Shown: one piece after another, positions 15,887 through 23,175 of the stretch
Position numbering within the stretch: the first letter of the stretch is position 1
How the letters are laid out: every line of letters starts with the position of its first letter
Position numbers and translations under genes: made by a program
DNA from: CAYVBE01 sp964448935
GTDB taxonomy: Bacteria > Planctomycetota > Brocadiia > SM23-32
DNA: 31,546 nt
Direction: 5' to 3'
Assembly: GCA_964448935.1 (NCBI GenBank)
Contig: CAYVBE010000025.1
Coordinates: 1 to 31,546, forward strand
Notes under the pieces: generated by a model
Database searches by the model: none
What the model saw: the letters and a program-made list of their open reading frames with translations, nothing else
Told to the model about the DNA's origin: nothing

Positions 15887-17884
15887 GTGGCGGACCACCC
15901 AGAACATGACGAAGACCATGCTTTGACGCATGCCTACGTGGGTTCGATCCAGGCGCGCCTGATCGTGACCTTTGTGGGCGGCGTGATCGTCCTGAACGGC
16001 TACGTCGCCCACTACCTGTTCGGCGCCCGCAGCATCGGTTCCATCAGCGCGTTGGTGGGGGCGATCATCCTGGCCACGCCGATCATCATCGGCGCCATTG
16101 ACGAGATCAAGAGGGGCCGCATGCACATGACGGTGCTGGTGGCGGTGGCCGTGATCGCGGCCTTTGCGCTGGGCAATTACGAGCAACTGGCAGGCACGGT
16201 GGGTCTGGAAGACCAGGTGAGCGGCGGGTACAAGGTGGCGGGCATCGTGGCCTTCTTCATGCTGCTGGCGACGTTGATCGAGCAGCAGACCGCCGCCGGC
16301 GCGCGGGAATCCGTGGAGAGGCTGATGACCTTGACGCCGCCCACGGCCGAACTGGCCGACGGCACGACGGTGCAGGTCAGTGAGCTGAACGAGGGCGACC
16401 GCGTCCGCGTGCGGCCCGGCGACCGAATCCCCGCCGACGGCCGCATCGTGACCGGCGAGAGCACCATAGACGAGGCAACTATCACGGGCGAGTCCATCCC
16501 CGCCGACAAGGCGGAGGGCGAGGAGGTCTTCGCCGGCACCACCAACCTGACCGGCTCGCTGGAGATAGCCGTTACCCGAGTGGGCGAGGACACCACGCTG
16601 GGGAAGGTCAAGAAGCTGATCCTGGAAGCCGAGCAGACCAAGACGCCCTTCATGCAGCTTATTGACCGCTACGCCCAGTGGTACACGCCGCTGATCCTGA
16701 TGATCGCCTTCATGGTCTATATCTTCACCGGTGAGGCCGAGCGGGCGGTCAGCGTGCTGGTGATCGCCTGTCCGTGCGCCTTCGTGCTGGCCACGCCCAC
16801 CGCCATGGTGGCCGGACTGTCGGCCGCCGCGCGGCTGGGCATCCTGATTAAGAACGTGGGACACCTGGAGGCGGCCGGCGATATAAGCGCCATGGTTTTC
16901 GACAAGACGGGCACCCTGACGACCGGCGCCCTCACCGTGACCCGCATGGCGCCCAGAGAGGGTGTGGAGGGCGTGGAACTGCTGGAGGCCGCCGCCAGCA
17001 TCGAGCAGCACTCCCGCCATCCCGTTGCGCAGGCGGTGACACACGTGGCCCAGAAGGCCAACCTGCCCCTGAAGGACGTGCGCGAGTTCCGCGAGACGCC
17101 CGGCAAGGGCGTGGTGGGGCGGCTGGGCGATTCGGAAGTGGTCATCGGGCGGGCATCGTTCCTGGAGGACAACGGCGTGGATCTGTCCGAGGTGCGCACC
17201 GAGCAGCACCAGAGCGCCACCGGGGGGCTGAGCATGCTGTACGTGGCCAAGAACGGGGAGGCGATCGGCTGGATAGCGCTGGAGGACAAGACGCGCCCCG
17301 AGGCGCAGAAATCCACCGCCGACCTGCGCGAGCTGGGCGTCCGCCGGCTGTCCATGCTCACCGGTGACCGATGGAGCGTGGCCCGGAAAGTGGCCGCCGA
17401 GCTGGGCTGCACCGACGTGCAGGGCGAATGCCTGCCCGAGCAGAAGCTGAGACTGGTGGAGATACTGCGGGACGAGGGCCACATGGTGGCCGTCGTGGGC
17501 GACGGCGTGAACGACGCGCCGGCCCTGGCCGCCGGCGACCTGGGCATCGCCATGGGCGCGGCGGGCAGCGACGTGGCCATCAACAGCGCCTCCATCGCGC
17601 TGATGACCGAGGACCTGGGCCGGCTGCCGTTCCTTGTGCGTCTGTCCCGGCGGCTGCGTCGGGTCATCGTGCAGAACCTGATATTCGCCGCCATATTTGT
17701 GGTCGGAGGCCTGTTGCTGGCCGGTCTGGGATATCTGGGCCCCGTTGTGGCGGCCCTGCTGCACACCGTCGGTTCGTTTATCGTGATCTTCAACAGTGCA
17801 CGACTGGTGCGGTTCGGCGAGAATGTTTCCCCGTATTCCGGGACGACCATAGACGAAAGCAAACCGGTCCCCGTGGCCGGGTGA
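15887..17884 (+). CDS. P1B-type heavy-metal-transporting ATPase
   Basis: This 665-residue P-type ATPase has every catalytic element. These are the actuator ITGES (200-203), the membrane metal-binding CPC (C295-P-C297, in VIACPCAFVLATPTA), the phosphorylated aspartate DKTGT (D339), an HP-type motif SRHPVAQAV, and the hinge GDGVNDAP (D539). Eight transmembrane helices can be drawn, four before the actuator, as in P1B pumps. It lacks the N-terminal CxxC HMA domain and instead has a short His/Asp/Glu-rich leader (HPEHDEDHALTH). The final helix reads LLHTVGSFIVIFNSARLVRF, which does not match the usual Cu, Zn or Co signatures exactly, so the metal is uncertain. The GTG start at 15887 follows GAGGAGG. 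It lies between the SPFH genes and the ABC ATPase. Confidence 0.93.
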   Translation: MADHPEHDEDHALTHAYVGSIQARLIVTFVGGVIVLNGYVAHYLFGARSIGSISALVGAIILATPIIIGAIDEIKRGRMHMTVLVAVAVIAAFALGNYEQLAGTVGLEDQVSGGYKVAGIVAFFMLLATLIEQQTAAGARESVERLMTLTPPTAELADGTTVQVSELNEGDRVRVRPGDRIPADGRIVTGESTIDEATITGESIPADKAEGEEVFAGTTNLTGSLEIAVTRVGEDTTLGKVKKLILEAEQTKTPFMQLIDRYAQWYTPLILMIAFMVYIFTGEAERAVSVLVIACPCAFVLATPTAMVAGLSAAARLGILIKNVGHLEAAGDISAMVFDKTGTLTTGALTVTRMAPREGVEGVELLEAAASIEQHSRHPVAQAVTHVAQKANLPLKDVREFRETPGKGVVGRLGDSEVVIGRASFLEDNGVDLSEVRTEQHQSATGGLSMLYVAKNGEAIGWIALEDKTRPEAQKSTADLRELGVRRLSMLTGDRWSVARKVAAELGCTDVQGECLPEQKLRLVEILRDEGHMVAVVGDGVNDAPALAAGDLGIAMGAAGSDVAINSASIALMTEDLGRLPFLVRLSRRLRRVIVQNLIFAAIFVVGGLLLAGLGYLGPVVAALLHTVGSFIVIFNSARLVRFGENVSPYSGTTIDESKPVPVAG

Positions 17885-17894
17885 GAGGGCTGCA

Positions 17895-19103
17895 ATGGCT
17901 GCCAAAGACGACGGTGTTCTGCGCCTGATTGACGTGACGAAGGTCTTTCGCGATTTCTGGGGCCGGGAGCGCGTGAAGGCCCTGGACGATCTGAACCTGA
18001 CCGTGAATCGCGGGGAGGTCTTCGGGCTGCTGGGGCCCAATGGCTCCGGCAAGACCACCACCGTGCGCATTGTCCTGGGGCTGCTGTTCCCCACCCGCGG
18101 GGTGGTGCAGTTGTTCAACCGCGCGCCGACCAACGTGGAGGTCAAAAAGCGCGTGGGCTACATGCCGGAGGACAGCCACCTCTACCCCTACCTGAACGCG
18201 GAAGAGACGCTGGACTTCTTCGGGCGGCTTTTCGGCCTGGGACCGGGGGAGCGGCACCGGCGCGCGGAGGCCCTGATAGACATGGTGGGTCTCAAACGAG
18301 CCCGCCGGCGCCCCGTCGGCGAGTATTCGAAGGGCATGGCGCGACGGATCGGCCTGGCGCAGTCGCTGATCAACGATCCGGACATGCTGATCCTGGACGA
18401 ACCCACCACGGGCCTTGACCCCGTGGGCAGCCGGGAGATGAAGGACCTGATCCTGACGCTCAAGGAGCGGGGAAAGACCATCTTCCTCTGCAGCCATCTG
18501 CTGGCGGACGTCGAGGAGGTCTGCGACCGCATCTGCATCCTCTACGGCGGAAAGCAGCGCGCCATGGGGTCGGTGGCCGATCTGTTGACGGCCGAGGACC
18601 GCACGCAGATAAGAACGCCGCGTCTGGAGGAGGAGACCCTGGCGCGGGTGCTGGCGCTGATACGCGAAGTTGCCGGCGAGGAGAGCGACGTGGAGGTCAG
18701 CGCGCCCACGCGGCGGTTGGAGGAGCTGTTTCTGCAGGTGGTCGAAGAGGCCCGCCGGGAGCGGCTGGTCACCGCCGGAGCGGAGATCGGCACCGGCACG
18801 GCGGACTTCCTGCGCGATGAGGAAAAACAGGGCGAGGAGGTCGTCGGGCAACTGGTGGCCGCCGCGCGCGAAGCCGAGCAGTACGTCGAGGCGCCCGCCG
18901 CCGAGGAAATGGTGGCCATGCCGCGCTCCGGCGACGGCGCGGTTATTGACGAGTTGATAGGTGCGGAGCCCGAAGAGGTGGAAGAGATGCCGGAGGCCCG
19001 GACCGCCGCGCCCGCCACCGGTCCCGTCCGCCGTGACCTTCTGGATGAACTGATGGCAGAGAGCAACGAGGAATCGGAGGAAGATGATCAAGACGCTGAA
19101 TAG
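17895..19103 (+). CDS. ABC transporter ATP-binding protein with long acidic C-terminal extension
   Basis: Residues 8-220 are an ABC-2-type ATPase. They show Walker A GPNGSGKTT (47-55), signature YSKGM (144-148, replacing LSGGQ), Walker B LILDEP (165-170), D-loop TGLDP and H-loop H201. The Q-loop region reads GYMPEDS, as in NatA-type exporters. After about residue 225 a further 175 residues follow. These include a regulatory-like region, then an acidic, Ala/Glu-rich tail with AAAREAEQYVEAPAAEEM and a terminal NEESEEDDQDAE. Such a tail is much longer than in most ABC-2 ATPases. Start ATG 17895, ten bases after the P-type ATPase stop. The end overlaps the next permease by 20 bases, indicating coupling. 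It probably energises that permease and perhaps the one at 10498. Confidence 0.92.
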   Translation: MAAKDDGVLRLIDVTKVFRDFWGRERVKALDDLNLTVNRGEVFGLLGPNGSGKTTTVRIVLGLLFPTRGVVQLFNRAPTNVEVKKRVGYMPEDSHLYPYLNAEETLDFFGRLFGLGPGERHRRAEALIDMVGLKRARRRPVGEYSKGMARRIGLAQSLINDPDMLILDEPTTGLDPVGSREMKDLILTLKERGKTIFLCSHLLADVEEVCDRICILYGGKQRAMGSVADLLTAEDRTQIRTPRLEEETLARVLALIREVAGEESDVEVSAPTRRLEELFLQVVEEARRERLVTAGAEIGTGTADFLRDEEKQGEEVVGQLVAAAREAEQYVEAPAAEEMVAMPRSGDGAVIDELIGAEPEEVEEMPEARTAAPATGPVRRDLLDELMAESNEESEEDDQDAE

Positions 19104-20775
19104 AGCGTGGGAAGCGGTGAGCCGCTTTCTGCCGGAAGTGATTCTCGGGCTTTTCTGCCTGACCGCGCTGCCGCTGCTGTTCGTGGTGGGCAGGTCGGGC
19201 GTGTGGCAGGTGATCCAACTGGCGGACGATCCCGCTGCATATGCCCGGTCGCTTTCCCAGATGCCGTGGACGGTTGCTGCTGCTGCGGTGTTCGTGGCCG
19301 GACTGGCGGCGCTGGCCTACATCATCTGGCGCAACTGGTCTCCCATCTGGGCCGTGGGCCGCAAGATGATCAAGGAGGCCATCAACCGGAAGACGGTCCT
19401 GGTGCTGCTCATCTTCGTCGCCGTGCTGATGCCGTCCCTGCCTTTCGTGCTCAAGACGGAAGGACGCCTCAGCAGTCAGGTGCAACTGGTGCTGCTGTAT
19501 TCCCTGTCGCTGGCGCTTGTGCTGCTGTCGCTGCTGGCCATTTTTTTGACCACCGCCAGCATCTGCTCCGAAGTCGAGAAGAGGCACGTTTACCTGACGG
19601 ACCCCAAGCCGCTGCTGCGGTGGCAGTTCCTGATGGGCAAGTGGCTGGGGGCGGTGGTGTTGTGCACGGTTGTGCTGGTGGTGATGGGTAGCGGCACCTA
19701 CGGGCTGGTGAGGTATATGGCGCGGGAGCCGGATTACGCCCGGATGTCACCGCAGGATGCGGCGCGCGCACGGAAGGCGCAGGCCGAGCTGCGCCAGCGG
19801 GTGTTCACGGCGCGGAAGGTGATTCAGGCGCCGTTGCCGGACGTGAGCGAAAAGGTGGATGCCGCCATACAGAAGAAGTTCGAGGAGACGGACTACGGGT
19901 TCTCCCCCTATGATCTGCGGCGCGCCCTGGTGAAGGACTATCGGACCAAGGCACTTACCGCGCAGCCGGGCGGGGGCAGGCTGCTGTGGCGTTTCACCGG
20001 GCTGGACCCGGACCGTCCGGAGCCCATCCAGGTGCGGTTCAAGGCATTCAACTACGGCAGCGGCACCATCCGATGGCCCTGTCGTTTTATCCCTTACCAG
20101 GGCAAGAAGGTGGAACCGGAAGAGAAGGGCGGAAAGGCGCGTCTGGTGCTGAGCCGCAGCGGCAACACCGTGCGCCCACCTCCGGCGGGATGGGCCAGCC
20201 ACACTCACCATGAGTTCAGCCTGCCGGCAGGCTGCATCGGCCCGGACGGCATCCTCTATCTGGTTTTTCAGAATCCGGGGCGGGAGTCTATCGTGTTCGA
20301 CGTGGAGAGTCCGGTCGAGGTGCTGCAGAAGGAAGGCGATTTCTTTCTCAACTACTATCGCTCGATCGCCGTGCTGGTGTTCCAGATCGCTTTGCTGGCG
20401 GCGCTGGGGCTGATGGCGGGCTCGCTGTTCAGCTTCCCGGTGGCCAGCCTTCTGGTCTTTTGCCTGTTGGTGGGTGGGCTGCTGGGCTCCTGGTATCACG
20501 GCCAGTTCATCGAGCCCGGCAGGATGGTTTTCATCCCGTCCAGCACGGTGTACTACCTGGACCGGATATGGCGGGGCTTTGCAGCGACTGTTCTGGCCCT
20601 TATGCCCAGCTTCAGCACGTTCAGCCCGCTGGGCAGCGTGGTGAACGGCAGAATGGTGACCGCATCGGACGTCACGGTGGCGGGCGCCGTGGTGCTGGTG
20701 CTGAAGACCGGCGGCGCAATGCTGATCGGCATGTACTTCTACGCCCGTAAGGAACTGGCAAGAATTGTGGTCTGA
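19084..20775 (+). CDS. ABC-2-type permease with large soluble insertion
   Basis: This 563-residue membrane protein has N-terminal helices (about residues 18-36, 60-80, 100-120, 130-155 and 180-205). They are followed by a soluble region of about 210 residues (about 210-430) and then several C-terminal helices. A cytoplasmic GRKMIKEAINRKTVLVLLIF stretch resembles the entry of ABC-2 permeases, as does the EVEKRHVYLTDPKPLLRWQF motif. The insert contains RARKAQAELRQRVF and a beta-rich part (LDPDRPEPIQVRFKAFNYGS), which may be a carbohydrate-binding-like or sensing domain facing the periplasm. That last point is inference from composition. The start overlaps the ATPase gene by 20 bases, and the helical-repeat-like gene follows after 21 bases. 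The pairing with the ATPase gene by position is strong. Confidence 0.83.
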   Translation: MIKTLNRAWEAVSRFLPEVILGLFCLTALPLLFVVGRSGVWQVIQLADDPAAYARSLSQMPWTVAAAAVFVAGLAALAYIIWRNWSPIWAVGRKMIKEAINRKTVLVLLIFVAVLMPSLPFVLKTEGRLSSQVQLVLLYSLSLALVLLSLLAIFLTTASICSEVEKRHVYLTDPKPLLRWQFLMGKWLGAVVLCTVVLVVMGSGTYGLVRYMAREPDYARMSPQDAARARKAQAELRQRVFTARKVIQAPLPDVSEKVDAAIQKKFEETDYGFSPYDLRRALVKDYRTKALTAQPGGGRLLWRFTGLDPDRPEPIQVRFKAFNYGSGTIRWPCRFIPYQGKKVEPEEKGGKARLVLSRSGNTVRPPPAGWASHTHHEFSLPAGCIGPDGILYLVFQNPGRESIVFDVESPVEVLQKEGDFFLNYYRSIAVLVFQIALLAALGLMAGSLFSFPVASLLVFCLLVGGLLGSWYHGQFIEPGRMVFIPSSTVYYLDRIWRGFAATVLALMPSFSTFSPLGSVVNGRMVTASDVTVAGAVVLVLKTGGAMLIGMYFYARKELARIVV

Positions 20776-20796
20776 CCCGAAAGGTCGGTACAACAC

Positions 20797-22611
20797 GTGA
20801 ACGCGAAGTTCAGAAGAGCGCTGTTCCTGCTGCTGGCCGTGGTCTTCCTGGCCACCACCAGCCTGGCCGTGCGTCCGCTGCACGAGATGCGCCGGAAGTA
20901 CGATCTGACCAACCGCCCCGTCAAGGGCCTCAGTCCGCAACTGGCCCTCACCACCCAGGTGCTTAGCTGGGCGCGCGGGATCATCATTGACGTGCTCTGG
21001 ATCCGCATGGACACCCTCAAGAAACAGGGGCGCCACTACGAGCTGGTGCAGCTGGCGGACTGGGCGTGCAAACTGGCCCCGCACATCCCGGAAGTCTGGG
21101 ACATCCAGGCATGGAACATGGCCTACAACATCAGCGTCCAGGTGGATTACTTTCCGGACCGGTGGGCGTGGATCAAGGCCGGAATTGAGCTGCTGAGGGA
21201 GGAGGCGATTCCCAATAACCCGGGCGCTCCACTGCTCTACCAGCGGCTGGCCAACCTTATGCTGCACAAGATCGGTCAGAACTACGACAATGCGCACTTC
21301 TTCTACAAAAGGCATTTTGCGCAGATCATGCACCGCGCTCTGGGCGGCAGCGGCGACCGGGCGGTGCTGAAGCGGTTTGCCCAGGCCCCTGACACGCGGC
21401 GGGAACTCCTGGAGGATAGCCAGGTTGCGAGGCTGGTGGAGAACTGCCGGCGTTTCGGTTTCGACATCGTGGATGATTACTTTCTCTGGTACGACGGTGC
21501 GGAGGCCGTTCCCGAGGGTGTGAGGGACCTGCTCAGCAAGCCCTACAATGTCGCGCCTGTGCGTAAGATTGACGCCTTCGCCAGAGCCCGCTTGCTGCAG
21601 CGGGAGCATAAGCTCGACCCGGAGCGGATGGTCGAGCTGGTGGATACCTACGGTCCGTTCGACTGGCGAACGCCCTACCCACACGTGATCTACTGGGCGA
21701 AGGTCGGGCTGGAGCAAGTCAACCGGCGCCAGGAGCGGCTGGATAAGACGGTGGAGGAGTTCGGCATCGAGCCGCGTCATGACGACCCGCAGACTGCGGA
21801 ACTTGAGGAGAAATACGGAGAGAAAGAGGACATCTACGCCAAGAGCAAGGTGAACCTGGAAGGGCTCATCTACCACGCGCTCCAGGACCTCGTCCACCAC
21901 GGTCGTTTCCAGTTCAGCCCGGGAGGGCGGCTGCTGGCGGAGCAGGGGACCGATTACCGGTTTGCCGACGGCTTGCTGGAGATCTACAACGAGCTCATCG
22001 AAAAATGGCCCCGCCGCTACCTGGGGCGGGTGGCCAGCGCACTCAAGTTCTTCCTCTGGCGCGGGGTTGTGGAGTTTCACTTCATGGGCGACAACCAGAA
22101 GTCCATGGAGTACTACCAGATGTTGTGTGACCGATATCCCAAGTTCGTGGGCGGGCTGTCCTATGAGGAATTCCTGGATTACAGGATCAGGAAGTACACG
22201 CTGGACATGAGCTTCGAGCAACTGCGCAACCTGGTGCGCAACCTGTTCTACCGGGCTTTTGTGGCCATGGGGTGCGGCGACGACCAGACCGCGGCGATGA
22301 TGGAGGCCAAGGCGCGCGGCATGGTGAAGCGCTTCGAGGTGGAGGACCCCGTGTATCTGCGTGAGAAAATACGGCTGGAAAAGCTGCGAGACTCGGCCCT
22401 GGTGAACATCCTTATGGGCCGCGTTGGGCTGTCGCAGGAGGTGCTGGATAACCTGAAGGCCAGGCTGGGCGCCGAGAAGGTGGAGACCGTCATGCAACGC
22501 GTCCGCCTGGGAGAATTGGCCGGGCCTAACCCCGAGGATATTCCGGAGGACCTGCAGCGGGAGCCCATTACCAGGACGCCCAAACCGGAGGAAGGGCCGG
22601 ACTGGGACTGA
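20797..22611 (+). CDS. Exported or anchored helical protein of unknown function (TPR-like)
   Basis: I do not recognise a named family. The 604-residue protein starts with a signal peptide or anchor (ALFLLLAVVFLATTSLAVRP, residues 8-27). Much of the remainder is alpha-helical with recurring aromatic and Leu positions (WDIQAWNMAYNISVQVDYFP; PLLYQRLANLMLHKIGQNYD; YYQMLCDRYPKF), reminiscent of degenerate TPR or Sel1-type repeats. A central charged part (VEEFGIEPRHDDPQTAELEE) and a Glu/Pro-rich tail follow. The start is a GTG at 20797 with a GAAAGG site. It is the last gene in the SPFH/ATPase/ABC block, 21 bases after the permease, so it may be a periplasmic partner of that assembly. It converges on gmhB with only nine bases between the two stop codons. 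Confidence 0.72.
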   Translation: MNAKFRRALFLLLAVVFLATTSLAVRPLHEMRRKYDLTNRPVKGLSPQLALTTQVLSWARGIIIDVLWIRMDTLKKQGRHYELVQLADWACKLAPHIPEVWDIQAWNMAYNISVQVDYFPDRWAWIKAGIELLREEAIPNNPGAPLLYQRLANLMLHKIGQNYDNAHFFYKRHFAQIMHRALGGSGDRAVLKRFAQAPDTRRELLEDSQVARLVENCRRFGFDIVDDYFLWYDGAEAVPEGVRDLLSKPYNVAPVRKIDAFARARLLQREHKLDPERMVELVDTYGPFDWRTPYPHVIYWAKVGLEQVNRRQERLDKTVEEFGIEPRHDDPQTAELEEKYGEKEDIYAKSKVNLEGLIYHALQDLVHHGRFQFSPGGRLLAEQGTDYRFADGLLEIYNELIEKWPRRYLGRVASALKFFLWRGVVEFHFMGDNQKSMEYYQMLCDRYPKFVGGLSYEEFLDYRIRKYTLDMSFEQLRNLVRNLFYRAFVAMGCGDDQTAAMMEAKARGMVKRFEVEDPVYLREKIRLEKLRDSALVNILMGRVGLSQEVLDNLKARLGAEKVETVMQRVRLGELAGPNPEDIPEDLQREPITRTPKPEEGPDWD

Positions 22612-22620
22612 GGGCCGAGG

Positions 22621-23175
22621 CTATCCGCCCGACCGCACTTCTCGGTTGAGTATCAGGTCGGCGGCCTCCGGCAGGCCGGCGGCCTGATCGTCGGCATTTT
22701 CCGGCGCTTCCTCGCGCAGCAATATGGCGTGGCAGCCCACGCGGCGGCCGGCCTCCACGTCTCGTTCCGAGTCGCCCACGGCGTAGGACCTTTCCAGCGC
22801 GATGCCCCAGTCTTCCGCCGCCTGTCTCAGCATTCCCGCCGCCGGTTTCCGGCACGCGCACGGGCCTGCGTAGCGCTCCACCTTCCCCTGCGGCAGGTGG
22901 GGGCAGTAGTAGAACGCGTCAACCCCCGCTCCCTTGCGGTGCAGCGCGGCGTTGAGGGCCCGGTGGATCGCCTGCAGACGCTCCTCCGTCAGCCACCCGC
23001 GGGCCACGGCGCTCTGATTCGTCACCACGATCAGCAGGAAGCCCGCCTCCCGCAGGCGCCTGAGCGCTTCCGGCACGCCGGGCAGTATTACGATGTCCGC
23101 CTCCCGGTTCAGGTAGCCCACGTCCTCGATCATGGTCCCGTCGCGGTCCAGAAACACCGCGCGGCGGCCTTTCAC
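22621..23175 (-). CDS. gmhB: D-glycero-beta-D-manno-heptose-1,7-bisphosphate 7-phosphatase
   Basis: GmhB removes the 7-phosphate of heptose 1,7-bisphosphate between the two HldE reactions. The HAD-family protein has FLDRDGT (D10 and D12), VTNQSAVARG, and the GmhB zinc site C91-P-H93 with C106-A-C108 (GPCACRKP). It also has the terminal GDSERDVEAG with D135. I start at the GTG at 23175 (184 residues). It overlaps the VWA gene stop as GTGA and has GGAAGGGA six bases upstream, and the next residues KGRRAVFLDRDGT match the family start. A longer frame from 23205 is possible but would overlap by 34 bases. It closes the ilvD-VWA-gmhB run, apart from gmhA and hldE. Confidence 0.93.
   Translation of the reverse strand: MKGRRAVFLDRDGTMIEDVGYLNREADIVILPGVPEALRRLREAGFLLIVVTNQSAVARGWLTEERLQAIHRALNAALHRKGAGVDAFYYCPHLPQGKVERYAGPCACRKPAAGMLRQAAEDWGIALERSYAVGDSERDVEAGRRVGCHAILLREEAPENADDQAAGLPEAADLILNREVRSGG

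Noticed and set aside
19747..22497. Minus-strand frame of 916 codons opposite the permease and 604-residue gene
   Set aside because: Same reason: low-complexity composition and full overlap with supported plus-strand genes.
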